From Rhodobiaceae bacterium (GTDB taxonomy: Bacteria; Pseudomonadota; Alphaproteobacteria; Rhizobiales; Tepidamorphaceae), in contig JACKJR010000001.1 in the NCBI GenBank assembly GCA_020637855.1, positions 620,001 through 684,000 of the forward strand: a stretch of DNA of 64,000 nucleotides, read 5' to 3'. Below the pieces are notes generated by a model. That model was not told the DNA's origin, did not search any database, and saw nothing but the letters and a program-made list of their open reading frames with translations. Position numbers and translations under genes: made by a program. Positions 34,926 to 43,981 of the stretch are shown one piece after another. Within the stretch, counting starts at the first letter, position 1. Each line of letters opens with the position of its first letter.

Positions 34926-35405
34926 ATGCAGCGCGATCGCAGTAAATGGACCGAGATCGTCGTAAAGCGGATGCCGCCGCCGGGCTGGTTCGCAATCTGC
35001 CTGGTTGGCGTGGTGCTGTTCTGGAAGCTTGTCCCGCAAGGCAATGTCCTGCCTGACTGGCTGAGGGGGCTCGGCTATTTCGAGATTTTCCTCGGCCTTG
35101 CACTCATGCTGGACGTAGTCATTCGCTTCTTTCGTGCCCGCACGACCGTGCATCCGTTTCACAAGGCCTCGGTGCTTGTCACAGACGGCATGCTGCGGTT
35201 CTCGCGAAATCCGATTTATCTCGGCTTTTCCCTGATCCTGTTCGGCGTATCGCTTATCCTTGGAACACTGCCGGGGATGGTGATGATCCCGACGTTCATG
35301 TGGGCGGTGACGCGCTACGTCATTCTTGACGAGGAGGCGATGCTGGAAGCCGAATTCGGGCAGGCTTACCGTGACTACAAGGCCCGCGTCCGCCGCTGGC
35401 TTTAG
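34926..35405 (+). CDS. ICMT/PEMT-like membrane methyltransferase
   Basis: The 159-residue protein has about four membrane helices and the isoprenylcysteine-methyltransferase-like C-terminal core GMLRFSRNPIYLGFSLILFG with EEAMLEAEFGQAYRDYKARV. These residues form the SAM site in the family. Bacterial members methylate lipids or small molecules, mostly unknown. It lies 48 nt after the ars fusion gene on the same strand, so an ars-operon role, such as methylating an arsenical or a lipid, is possible but unproven. Confidence 0.8.
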   Translation: MQRDRSKWTEIVVKRMPPPGWFAICLVGVVLFWKLVPQGNVLPDWLRGLGYFEIFLGLALMLDVVIRFFRARTTVHPFHKASVLVTDGMLRFSRNPIYLGFSLILFGVSLILGTLPGMVMIPTFMWAVTRYVILDEEAMLEAEFGQAYRDYKARVRRWL

Positions 35406-35545
35406 CCGCGACAATCCGGCTTATCTGCCATGCAATTTCTGGCTGCCGCGTGAATCCGCTGGACGGGGTGGGGGACAAATTGTACATAATCAATACCGTA
35501 AAAAGTCTGCGAATGTCGCGGGCCTGATCGAGGCAGCACTCAGTC

Positions 35546-37171
35546 ATGTTTGGAAACTTGCGCGGCGACATCTTTGGTGGCGTGACGGCGGCTGTCGTCG
35601 CCCTGCCGCTTGCTCTCGCGTTCGGCGTTGCGTCGGGTGTCGGGGCAATTGCGGGCCTCTATGGCGCCATAGCCGTTGGTTTCTTTGCCGCCGTTCTTGG
35701 CGGCACGCCATCACAGGTATCCGGCCCAACCGGACCGATGACCGTGGTGATGGCGGCGATTGTTGCCCAGCATGCCGGCAATCTCCCGGAAGCCTTCGCC
35801 ATCGTCATTCTCGGCGGTGTCGGCCAGATCATTCTGGGGACCTTGCGGGTTGGCCGCTATGTTTCCTACACGCCCTACAGCGTCGTCTCCGGTTTCATGT
35901 CGGGCATAGGCGTCATCATCATCGTGATCCAGATTCTGCCTTTTATCGGTTTGCCAACCGCCAGTGGCGGCCCGCTGGGAACGTTGCAGGCTCTGCCCTC
36001 CGCGCTTGGCAACATCGACATCGGCGCATTGGTGATCGGCGGTCTTTCGCTGGCGATCATGATCTTCTGGCCGCCGCGTCTGCGCGCCATCCTGCCGCCG
36101 CCGCTCGCAGCCCTGATTGCAGGCACGCTTGCGGGTCTGTTTCTGTTTCCTGGTGTCCCTGTAATTGGCGATGTGCCCACCGGCCTGCCGGAGATCGTCT
36201 GGCCGAGCATCCCGATCGACGATCTGCCCCGGGTCATTTCCGGTGCGGCAACGCTTGCCTTGCTCGGCTCGATCGACAGCCTGCTGACATCGCTGGTGGC
36301 GGATTCGATCACCGGCACGCGCCACAATTCGAACCGCGAACTGATCGGCCAGGGTATCGGCAACATGATCGCAGGCTTCATTGGCGGCCTTCCTGGCGCC
36401 GGCGCCACGATGCGTACCGTCGTCAATGTCCGCGCCGGCGGCCGCACGCCGATTTCCGGCGCGCTTCACTCTTTGATCCTGCTCGCGCTGGTTTTGGGCC
36501 TTGGGCCCTTGGCGGAGCGGGTGCCGCATGCCGTTCTCGCCGGTATCCTGTTCAAGGTCGGCTACGACATCATCGACTGGGGCTATCTGCGCCGCGTCCG
36601 GCGCGCGCCACGCGACAAGGTCTTCGTCATGTTCGCGACGTTTGCCTTGACCGTCTTCGTCGATCTCATCACGGCTGTCGCGGCCGGCATCATCCTGGCC
36701 AGTTTCGTGACCGCGCGCTGGCAGGAGCAAGAGCAGCTTGAAGGCGTCACGCGGCTGGCACTGCCCAATGGCGACAGCCCGCTGACACCTGCCGAACGCG
36801 ATGATCTTGCCAGGGCCGAAGGTGCCGTTTCGGTGGTGTTCCTGCGCGGATCGTTTTCCTACGCTTCAGCCCGCGAACTCGCCTCGCGCGTGGGCGCCAA
36901 ATCCGCCGGACAGATGGCGATTGTGTATGATTTTACCGAGGCGGCGCGCATTGACACAAGCGCGGCCCTGGCGCTGGAAGAATTGATCACCAAGGCCGCA
37001 CAGGAGCATGAAGCCTGCTTCATTTCCGGCCTGGGTGGCAAGACACGCGAAACGCTGGAAATGCTTGGCGCGCTCGACGGCATACCGTCCGCGCACCAGT
37101 TCGAGAACCGCACCGATGCAATCCACGCGGCGGTGGAAGTCGCACTCACGAAGGGCAAAGCGCCCGAATGA
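35546..37171 (+). CDS. SulP-family anion transporter with STAS domain
   Basis: The 541-residue protein has a long membrane part (about residues 1-400; FGVASGVGAIAGLYGAIAVG, GGTPSQVSGPTGPMTVVMA) with the SulP signature, then a C-terminal STAS domain (about 430-535; VSVVFLRGSFSYASARELA, ARIDTSAALALEELI). SulP proteins carry sulfate, bicarbonate or related anions. Given the sox cluster 25 kb away, sulfate or thiosulfate is a natural guess but not shown. No helper gene such as carbonic anhydrase is adjacent. Confidence 0.9.
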   Translation: MFGNLRGDIFGGVTAAVVALPLALAFGVASGVGAIAGLYGAIAVGFFAAVLGGTPSQVSGPTGPMTVVMAAIVAQHAGNLPEAFAIVILGGVGQIILGTLRVGRYVSYTPYSVVSGFMSGIGVIIIVIQILPFIGLPTASGGPLGTLQALPSALGNIDIGALVIGGLSLAIMIFWPPRLRAILPPPLAALIAGTLAGLFLFPGVPVIGDVPTGLPEIVWPSIPIDDLPRVISGAATLALLGSIDSLLTSLVADSITGTRHNSNRELIGQGIGNMIAGFIGGLPGAGATMRTVVNVRAGGRTPISGALHSLILLALVLGLGPLAERVPHAVLAGILFKVGYDIIDWGYLRRVRRAPRDKVFVMFATFALTVFVDLITAVAAGIILASFVTARWQEQEQLEGVTRLALPNGDSPLTPAERDDLARAEGAVSVVFLRGSFSYASARELASRVGAKSAGQMAIVYDFTEAARIDTSAALALEELITKAAQEHEACFISGLGGKTRETLEMLGALDGIPSAHQFENRTDAIHAAVEVALTKGKAPE

Positions 37172-37250
37172 TGTGACCGGAATGGCCGCATGCCGGCCTC
37201 GGGCGCACATCTTCTCCTGCCGTCTTGCATGGCGAACGCCCGCCACGTTG

Positions 37251-37266
37251 TGTCCCTTAAGCGACA
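37251..37266. promoter_or_regulatory. 16-bp imperfect palindrome upstream of the mttB-like gene
   Basis: TGTCCCTTAAGCGACA reads as TGTC-x-CTTAAG-x-GACA, symmetric apart from one position on each side. It is 85 nt before the GTG start at 37352 in the 180-nt gap after the SulP gene. It could be an operator for an unidentified regulator of methylated-amine use. Confidence 0.35.
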
Positions 37267-37351
37267 TTTCATGCACACACTCGCTGGCCGGGGTGCGGCA
37301 CGCGGCGAATGCTGACAAACTTGGCTGACTGCAAGAAACGGGACTGTCAGC

Positions 37352-38932
37352 GTGGCCGAGCCGATAGATGTGTCAGATCAGGTAGCCTCATCCGGCGAGC
37401 ACCGCCGCCGCGGGGGCAGAAGTGCCAACCGCCGGGGCAAGCAAACCGGCATCGCGCAGATGCCGTGGCAGGTTCCGGTCAATGCCGATATTCCAACAGA
37501 GCCGATGGATGGAGACGGTATGCAGGCGATCCACGAGGGCGCGATGCGCATCCTCGAGGATGTCGGTATCTGGTTCCTGAACGATGAGGCCAAGGCGCAT
37601 TTGCGCAAGGCCGGTTGCCTTGTCGATGACGATGGTGACAGGGTCCGCATGGGGCGTGACTTCGTCATGGAAATGGTGGCGAAAGCGCCTGCGAGCTTCG
37701 ACATCACGCCGCGAAACCCGGAACGGAAGATCACCATTGGCGGCAACCGTATGGTGTTCGGCAACGTATCGAGTCCGCCGAGCTGTGCCGACCTTGAACG
37801 CGGCCGCAGACCGGGCGATCGGGAAAGTTTCCGCGATCTCGTCAAGCTTAGCCAGAGCTTCAACTGCATCCACTTCATGGGCGGCTATCCGGTCGAGCCG
37901 CTGGATATTCATCCCGGTGTCCGGCACCTCGATTGTTTGCATGACAAGCTGACCCTGACCGACAAGGTGATGCACGCCTATTGCCTTGGCAGCGAACGCG
38001 TCGAGGACGTCATGGAGATGGTGCGCATTGCAGGCGGCCTGAGCCACGACGAGTTCGACGCCGCGCCGCGCATGTACACAAACATCAACTCGTCCTCGCC
38101 GCTGAAGCACGACTGGCCGATGCTTGATGGGGCCATGCGGCTGGCCCGCCGCGGCCAGCCCGTCATCGTCACGCCGTTCACGCTTGCCGGCGCCATGGCA
38201 CCGGTGACCATTGCCGGCGCCGTCTGCCAGTCGGTCGCAGAGGCGCTCGCGGCAGTCGCGCTGCTGCAGTTCATAAGACCCGGCCTGCCCGTCGGCTACG
38301 GTTCGTTCACATCAAACGTCGACATGAAGTCCGGCGCCCCCGCCTTCGGCACGCCGGAATACATGCGCGCGACTCAGATGTCCGGCCAGATGGCGCGCTT
38401 CTACGGTCTGCCGCTGCGCGCCTCCAACGCCTGCGTTGCCAATGCGCCGGACAACCAGTCGACATGGGAAAGCGCGTTTTCGCTGTGGGCCTGTGTCTCT
38501 TCCGGCGTCAACATGGTCTATCACGCCGCCGGCTGGCTGGAGGGGGGCTTGTGCGCCTCCTACGAGAAGTTCGTGATGGACTGCGAGATGCTGCAGCAGG
38601 TCATTCACTACATGCAGCCGATGACGGTGAGCGCAGACGATCTCGCCATCGATGCAATCACCGAAGTTGGCCCGACCGGCCATTTCTTCGGCACCGAACA
38701 TACCCAGGCGCGTTACGAAACGGCATTCTATGCGCCGTTCCTGTCGGACTGGCGCAACCACGACGCCTGGCTCGATGCCGGTGCCGACTGGACCCCAAGA
38801 CGCGCCACAGGGATCTGGAAGCAGATGCTCGGAGAGTTCGAGCCGCCGCCGATGGATGATGCCATCCGCGATGAACTGGGGGCCTTTGTCGAGCGCCGCA
38901 AGCGCGAAGGCGGCGCGCCGACGGATTTCTAG
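37352..38932 (+). CDS. MttB-family methyltransferase (non-pyrrolysine)
   Basis: The 526-residue protein belongs to the trimethylamine-methyltransferase superfamily: AMRILEDVGIWFLNDEAKAH, TPRNPERKITIGGNRMVFGN, SVAEALAAVALLQFIRPGLP, and EYMRATQMSGQMARFYGLPL. There is no in-frame TAG, so it lacks pyrrolysine. Non-pyrrolysine members demethylate quaternary amines such as glycine betaine or carnitine. No corrinoid protein gene is nearby; the next gene is a folate-domain flavoprotein, which may take the product. It starts with GTG at 37352. Confidence 0.85.
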   Translation: MAEPIDVSDQVASSGEHRRRGGRSANRRGKQTGIAQMPWQVPVNADIPTEPMDGDGMQAIHEGAMRILEDVGIWFLNDEAKAHLRKAGCLVDDDGDRVRMGRDFVMEMVAKAPASFDITPRNPERKITIGGNRMVFGNVSSPPSCADLERGRRPGDRESFRDLVKLSQSFNCIHFMGGYPVEPLDIHPGVRHLDCLHDKLTLTDKVMHAYCLGSERVEDVMEMVRIAGGLSHDEFDAAPRMYTNINSSSPLKHDWPMLDGAMRLARRGQPVIVTPFTLAGAMAPVTIAGAVCQSVAEALAAVALLQFIRPGLPVGYGSFTSNVDMKSGAPAFGTPEYMRATQMSGQMARFYGLPLRASNACVANAPDNQSTWESAFSLWACVSSGVNMVYHAAGWLEGGLCASYEKFVMDCEMLQQVIHYMQPMTVSADDLAIDAITEVGPTGHFFGTEHTQARYETAFYAPFLSDWRNHDAWLDAGADWTPRRATGIWKQMLGEFEPPPMDDAIRDELGAFVERRKREGGAPTDF

Positions 38933-38962
38933 AAAGCATAAAGCCGGGGTGAGAAACGCGTC

Positions 38963-41395
38963 ATGAAAACCAATGCTCAGGCCGTGGTCATCGGCGGCGG
39001 TGTCGTCGGCTGTTCGGTGCTGTACCACCTGACCAAGAAGGGCTGGACCGATGTCGTGCTGATCGAGCGATCGGAACTGACGTCCGGTTCGACATGGCAT
39101 GCCGCGGGCGGGTTCCATACCCTCAACGGGGATACCAATGTCGCCCGTCTGCAAGCCTATACGGTAGGTCTCTACAAGGAACTGGAGGAGATTTCCGGCC
39201 AGTCCTGCGGCTTGCACCTGACCGGGGGGCTGCAGCTTGCCGACACGCCCGAGCGGCTCGACTGGCTCAAGATGGCGCATGCGCGCGGGCGCTATCTCGG
39301 CATGGAAACCGAGATCATTTCCGCCGCCGCAGCCAAGAAACTCTGTCCCATGATCGACGAGACGAAATTCGTCGGCGCCATGTGGGACCCCGTCGAGGGC
39401 CACCTCGACCCGTCCGGGACGACGCATGCCTATGCGAAGGCGGCCCGCATCAATGGCGCCGAGATCGTGCTGCGCAACCGCGTGATGGAGATTGCCCGTC
39501 GCCCGGACGGCAAGTGGGACGTGGTCACCGAGCAGGGCACAGTCACGACCGAGCATGTCGTCAACGCCGGCGGTTTGTGGGCGCGCGAGGTCGGACGCAT
39601 GGTTGGCCTCGAACTGCCGGTGCTCGCCATGGAGCACATGTATATCCTGACCGATGACATGCCCGAGGTCGCGGCGATCAACGCCGAGACCGGCAAGGAA
39701 ATCGTTGGCTGCATCGACTTCGGCGGCGAGATCTACACTCGCCAGGAACGCGGTGGCATGCTGCTGGGCACCTATGAGCGCGCCTGCAGGCCCTGGCAGC
39801 CGAAGCAGACGCCGTGGGACTTCGGCCATGAATTGCTCAGCCCCGATCTCGACCGGATAACCCCCTCGCTCGAAATCGGTTTCGAGCACTTTCCCGCCTT
39901 CCAGAACGCCGGCATCAAGCAGATCATCAACGGCCCGTTCACCTTCGCCCCGGATGGCAACCCGCTCGTCGGTCCGGTTCGTGGTCTGCCCGGCTTCTGG
40001 TGCGCGTGCGCGGTGATGGCCGGTTTCAGCCAGGGGGGAGGAGTCGGTCTTGCCCTGTCGAACTGGATGGCCGATAGCGATCCCGGTTTCGATGTCTGGG
40101 GCATGGATGTGGCGCGCTTCGGCGGCTGGGCTACGCGCGCCTACACCAACGAGAAGGTGCGCGAAAACTACTCCCGCCGTTTCTCCATCCGTTTCCCCAA
40201 TGAGGAATTGCCGGCCGCACGTCCGCTGCAGACCACGCCGCTCTACGACCGGCTCCTTGGCGAGGGCGCGGTGATGGGTGAATCCTGGGGGCTGGAGGTG
40301 GCGTTGTGGTTTGCGCCGAAAGGCGTTGAGCCGAAAGACATTGTCTCGTTCAAGCGCTCCAACGATTTTCCTCATGTGAAGGCGGAGGTCGAGGCGGTGC
40401 GGGGCGGTGCCGGTGTCACGGAGATTTCCGGTTTTGCGAAATATGAGGTGAGGGGACCCGGTGCGGAAAGCTGGCTGTCGCACCTGATGGCAAACCGCAT
40501 GCCCAAGACCGGGCGTATCGTGCTGACACCGATGCTGAACGAACGCGGCAGGCTGATCGGTGATTTCACCGTATCCAAACTCTCGGATGAGCGCTTCATG
40601 GTGTTCGGATCGCTCCATGCCCAGGTGCACCACATGCGCTGGTTCGAGCAGCACTTGCCCGGTGACGGATCGGTCAGTGTCGAGGCGCTGGGCATGAAAC
40701 TCGCAGGGCTATCCATCGCCGGACCGAAGTCACGCGATGTGCTGGCTAAGCTCACCGACGCGGACGTGTCAGGTGAAACGTTCCGGTTCATGGACGTGCG
40801 GGAAATGGACTTGTGCGCCGTGCCCGCGCTCGTCGGCCGCATCACCTATACCGGCGATCTCGGCTACGAAATCTGGGTGGCGCCGGAATACGTGCGCCGC
40901 CTCTATGATGCGATCATGGCGGCAGGCGGGGAATTCGGCATTGCCAACTTTGGTGTGCGCGCATTGCTGTCGATGCGGCTTGAAAAGGACTTTCCGACCT
41001 GGGCGCGGGAGCTGCGCCCGATCTACGGACCGTACGAGGCGGGGCTCGGCCGCTTCATCGATCTGGAAAAGGACGCTTTCATCGGCCGCGATGCGGCGAT
41101 CAAGGAAAAACAGGATGGCCCTGAACGTTTGCGCGTCACCTTCCTCGTCGATGCGGCGGACGCTGACGTGATCGGTGACGAACCTGTCTGGCATCGCGGC
41201 GAGGTCGTCGGCTGGGTCACGTCGGGCGGCTACGCTCATCATGTCGGGAAAAGCGTTGCACAAGGCTACATCCCCGCCGGCCTTGCTGCCGGTGGTACGG
41301 ATGGCTTCGAGATTGAAATCCTCGGCGAGCGCCGCTCGGCTCGCTTGCAGCATGAACCGCTGTTCGATCCACAGGGCAGCCGGATGCGGATGTAG
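38963..41395 (+). CDS. dimethylglycine/sarcosine dehydrogenase-like flavoprotein with GcvT domain
   Basis: The 810-residue protein has an N-terminal FAD-dependent amine oxidase domain (AVVIGGGVVGCSVLYHL) with SGSTWHAAG, whose His matches the covalent FAD ligand of dimethylglycine dehydrogenase. A linker follows, then a C-terminal GcvT aminomethyltransferase domain (about residues 430-800; GDLGYEIWVAPEYVRRLYDA, FGVRALLSMRLEKDF) that binds tetrahydrofolate. It oxidatively demethylates an N-methyl amine and passes the carbon to folate. It starts 30 nt after the MttB-like gene. Confidence 0.9.
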   Translation: MKTNAQAVVIGGGVVGCSVLYHLTKKGWTDVVLIERSELTSGSTWHAAGGFHTLNGDTNVARLQAYTVGLYKELEEISGQSCGLHLTGGLQLADTPERLDWLKMAHARGRYLGMETEIISAAAAKKLCPMIDETKFVGAMWDPVEGHLDPSGTTHAYAKAARINGAEIVLRNRVMEIARRPDGKWDVVTEQGTVTTEHVVNAGGLWAREVGRMVGLELPVLAMEHMYILTDDMPEVAAINAETGKEIVGCIDFGGEIYTRQERGGMLLGTYERACRPWQPKQTPWDFGHELLSPDLDRITPSLEIGFEHFPAFQNAGIKQIINGPFTFAPDGNPLVGPVRGLPGFWCACAVMAGFSQGGGVGLALSNWMADSDPGFDVWGMDVARFGGWATRAYTNEKVRENYSRRFSIRFPNEELPAARPLQTTPLYDRLLGEGAVMGESWGLEVALWFAPKGVEPKDIVSFKRSNDFPHVKAEVEAVRGGAGVTEISGFAKYEVRGPGAESWLSHLMANRMPKTGRIVLTPMLNERGRLIGDFTVSKLSDERFMVFGSLHAQVHHMRWFEQHLPGDGSVSVEALGMKLAGLSIAGPKSRDVLAKLTDADVSGETFRFMDVREMDLCAVPALVGRITYTGDLGYEIWVAPEYVRRLYDAIMAAGGEFGIANFGVRALLSMRLEKDFPTWARELRPIYGPYEAGLGRFIDLEKDAFIGRDAAIKEKQDGPERLRVTFLVDAADADVIGDEPVWHRGEVVGWVTSGGYAHHVGKSVAQGYIPAGLAAGGTDGFEIEILGERRSARLQHEPLFDPQGSRMRM

Positions 41396-41554
41396 CTTGG
41401 CCTTATTCGGTCAGTTTGGTGCGGTCTTCGCTGTTTGTTGATGGCGAGAACACGCCAGGGGTCCAGTTGACATTTCGCAATTTGAATATCTGCATCTGGA
41501 ATAACGATATTGGAAAGTGGGATAGCCCACGGGCCTGTGACGGGAGGTCGGTCG

Positions 41555-42100
41555 ATGTTCTGTGCAAACTGTGGATCAAAGATTCCGGATGGCGCTCATT
41601 TCTGCCCGGACTGCGGAACAGCCATGGATGCTGCCGCCTCAGCGGCTGCAAAGGCCGCCTCTGCGACACCTTTGCAATCTGCCGCGCCCGCTCCTGCAAA
41701 GGCCAAGATGGCCCTGTGGAAGAAGATACTGATTGGCGTCGTCGTGTTCATCGTCGGCATTCTTGCCATCGGTTACTTCGCGACTTCCGGGCTTACCGAG
41801 CCGGTCGGGAGGCACTTGGACGCCTTGCGCGCCGGCAATATCGAGGCGGCATATGCGGAAACATCCATTGCTTTCCAGCAAAGCACCTCGCTTGAGCAGT
41901 ACGCGGCATTCATCGAGCGCTATCCGGCACTCAAGAACATAGCGGACTACAGTTTCTCCGAGCGTTCTGTCGAGAATGGTATCGGCACGTTGAAAGGCAA
42001 GCTGACGACCACCGACGGCGGCGTCGTGCCGATCGAGTTCAAGCTGGTCAAGGAAAATGATCAGTGGAAGATTCTCGGCTTATCCCTGGGGTCGGGCTGA
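41555..42100 (+). CDS. zinc-ribbon membrane protein with DUF4864-like domain
   Basis: The 181-residue protein starts with a double CxxC zinc ribbon (MFCANCGSKIPDGAHFCPDC), an Ala/Pro-rich linker, one membrane helix (about residues 57-77) and a C-terminal DUF4864-like domain (AGNIEAAYAETSIAFQQSTS, VPIEFKLVKENDQWKILG). The layout puts the zinc ribbon in the cytoplasm and the domain outside. Function is unknown. GGGAGG precedes the ATG at 41555, so an upstream in-frame start at 41510 is not needed. Confidence 0.78.
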   Translation: MFCANCGSKIPDGAHFCPDCGTAMDAAASAAAKAASATPLQSAAPAPAKAKMALWKKILIGVVVFIVGILAIGYFATSGLTEPVGRHLDALRAGNIEAAYAETSIAFQQSTSLEQYAAFIERYPALKNIADYSFSERSVENGIGTLKGKLTTTDGGVVPIEFKLVKENDQWKILGLSLGSG

Positions 42101-42198
42101 GCGAGGTTTGCAGTCAGATCAAGCCGGGCAATGAGCTTGGAACAACACATGAGCTGGATGCCGATGTAGTCTTGCCTTGGTTGTGGTAGGAAGCAGCC

Positions 42199-42864
42199 AT
42201 GACCGAAGACGACAGCCAGTCCTCCTCACCCTGCTTCGCGCATGAACTGGAGCAGTCCGCCGACGGGTCTTTCCATACGGTCGATCCGCAGCAGCGCAGC
42301 GACGTCATGCGCTGGCGCAAGGGTGAGCGCAAACGCTTGATCGAGGCGCGGCTTGCCGTACCGGCATCGCAGCGCTCCGGCATGGCGGCAGCCATTGCGG
42401 AAAACCTGATGCCGCTTTTCGGCGATGTGTCCGGCAAGACCATCAGTTTTTACTGGCCGTTGCGCGGAGAGCCGGACCTGCGCCCGCTCATGGCGCAAGT
42501 GGCTGCTGCCGGCGCCCAGTGTGCATTGCCCGTTGTCGTCGAGCGCAATGCGCCATTGGCATTCCATGCCTGGGCACCGGGCGAGCCGCTGGAGAAGGGT
42601 TTCTGGAACATTCCCGTTCCCAAGAACGCGCGTGCAGTTCAACCGGACATCATATTGTCGCCGGTTGTCGGCTTCGACCCGCATTGTTTCCGGCTCGGCT
42701 ATGGCGGCGGGTATTTCGACCGCACGCTTGCCGTGCTGACCCATGAACCGGTGGTTCTGGGCGTTGGATATGCGTCTGCTTCGATCCCGACGATCTTTCC
42801 CCAGCCTCATGACATTGCGCTGGAGGCCATCGTCACCGAGGCCGGTGTGCAAAAGAGAATATAG
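42199..42864 (+). CDS. 5-formyltetrahydrofolate cyclo-ligase
   Basis: The 221-residue protein has RWRKGERKRLIEARLAVP, ISFYWPLRGEPDLRPL, and the ATP-site signature FRLGYGGGYFDRTLA. It converts 5-formyl-THF to 5,10-methenyl-THF. About 36 extra residues precede the usual start (SSPCFAHELEQ), a form I have seen in other alphaproteobacteria. Its place between a folate-using flavoprotein and TRAP genes suits one-carbon recovery. The gap before it was examined for 6S RNA, which often precedes this gene, and none was recognised. Confidence 0.88.
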   Translation: MTEDDSQSSSPCFAHELEQSADGSFHTVDPQQRSDVMRWRKGERKRLIEARLAVPASQRSGMAAAIAENLMPLFGDVSGKTISFYWPLRGEPDLRPLMAQVAAAGAQCALPVVVERNAPLAFHAWAPGEPLEKGFWNIPVPKNARAVQPDIILSPVVGFDPHCFRLGYGGGYFDRTLAVLTHEPVVLGVGYASASIPTIFPQPHDIALEAIVTEAGVQKRI

Positions 42865-42964
42865 GCTTTGCGCATTCTCTGGCGGATGCATTGCCGCCAT
42901 GCGTTGACCTGTTTGCCGGCGCAATGCAAATTCCTCCCATAAAAATCGTACGGGAGGAAAATCC

Positions 42965-43957
42965 ATGAAGTTTGTATCCGCTATCAGCGCTGCAGCGCTT
43001 GCCCTTTCGCTCGGTGTCGGTTCGGCATCTGCCGCCGATGTCACCATGCGCATTACGTTGCAACTGCCGCTGAAGAGCCATTTGGGCCAGAACCTCGTTC
43101 TCTTCGAGCAGGAAGTCGAAAAGGCTTCGAACGGCGAGATCGATGTGCAGGTCTATGATTCCGCGCAGCTCTACAAGGACAAGGAAGTCCCCGCCGCAGT
43201 CGGTTCCGGCGCCATCGAGGCGGGCGTTGCCTCGCTGACCCGCTATGTCGGCGACATTCCCGCCGTCGACGTCTTCTACATGCCATTCCTGTTCAACACT
43301 GAAGACAAGGTCCGCGCAGCCGTCGCGCCGGGCTCGCCGGTGCGTGGCCCGATCGACGAGGCAATCGCCGGCACCGGTTCCAAGGTGCTGTGGTGGCAGG
43401 CCTATGGAGGCGCGATCCTTCTGTCCAACGGCGGCCCGATCAAGAGCCCGGCCGATATGAAGGGCAAGAAGGTCCGCGTGTTCGGCAAGACGCTTGGCGA
43501 CTTCACCACCGCAGTCGGCGGCGCGCCGACGCTGATTTCCGGCTCCGAGCAGTATCTCGCCTACCAGCGCGGCACCGTCGACATCGGCATGACAGGTGTT
43601 TCCGGCGTCAAGTCGCGCAAGCTGTGGGAGGTCATGGACACGATCACAGTTACCAACCACGCCGACATCGAGTTCATCGTCGTCGTCAACAACGACTGGT
43701 GGAACAAGCTGTCTGACGCGCACAAGAAGGTCATCCAGGATGCGGCCATCGTCGCGGAAAACAACGTGCGTGACGCGATGTCGAAGATCGAGTCGGATGC
43801 CTATGCGGCTGCGAAGGAAAACGGCATGACGGTCTACGAGCCGACCGCCGAGGAACTTGCCGCATGGAAGGCTGCCGCAGCGCCGGTTTACGACAGCTAC
43901 AAGACCGCGGCTGGCGACCTCGGCGTTCAGGTTCTGGAGGCTGCCGAGAAGTTCTGA
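42965..43957 (+). CDS. dctP: TRAP transporter substrate-binding protein
   Basis: The 330-residue protein has a signal peptide (residues 1-23, ending SASA) and the DctP fold: RITLQLPLKSHLGQNLVLFE, VYDSAQLYKDKEVPAAVGSG, and KGKKVRVFGKTLGDFTTAVG with the usual ligand-carboxylate Arg region. It captures an acid in the periplasm for the DctQM permease. Ligand unknown; carboxylates or methylated amino acids fit the context. GGGAGGA precedes the ATG. The LysE gene separates it from dctQ. Confidence 0.9.
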   Translation: MKFVSAISAAALALSLGVGSASAADVTMRITLQLPLKSHLGQNLVLFEQEVEKASNGEIDVQVYDSAQLYKDKEVPAAVGSGAIEAGVASLTRYVGDIPAVDVFYMPFLFNTEDKVRAAVAPGSPVRGPIDEAIAGTGSKVLWWQAYGGAILLSNGGPIKSPADMKGKKVRVFGKTLGDFTTAVGGAPTLISGSEQYLAYQRGTVDIGMTGVSGVKSRKLWEVMDTITVTNHADIEFIVVVNNDWWNKLSDAHKKVIQDAAIVAENNVRDAMSKIESDAYAAAKENGMTVYEPTAEELAAWKAAAAPVYDSYKTAAGDLGVQVLEAAEKF

Positions 43958-43981
43958 CGCTTCCACCAAGGGACCACCGTC

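Noticed and set aside
37180..37200. GGCCG-CATGC-CGGCC stem after the SulP gene as a terminator
   Set aside because: Only 5 bp and no T-run follows.
37352..38932. Pyrrolysine-containing trimethylamine methyltransferase
   Set aside because: The reading frame is uninterrupted with no in-frame TAG, so it is the non-pyrrolysine type.
38312..40654. A 780-codon open frame on the minus strand
   Set aside because: It lies antisense to the MttB-like and dimethylglycine-dehydrogenase-like genes, which have full family motifs; its translation is low-complexity His/Arg/Gly-rich and shows no domain.
42101..42198. 6S RNA gene upstream of 5-formyl-THF cyclo-ligase
   Set aside because: 6S RNA often lies here, but I could not recognise its conserved bubble and closing stems in these 98 nt.
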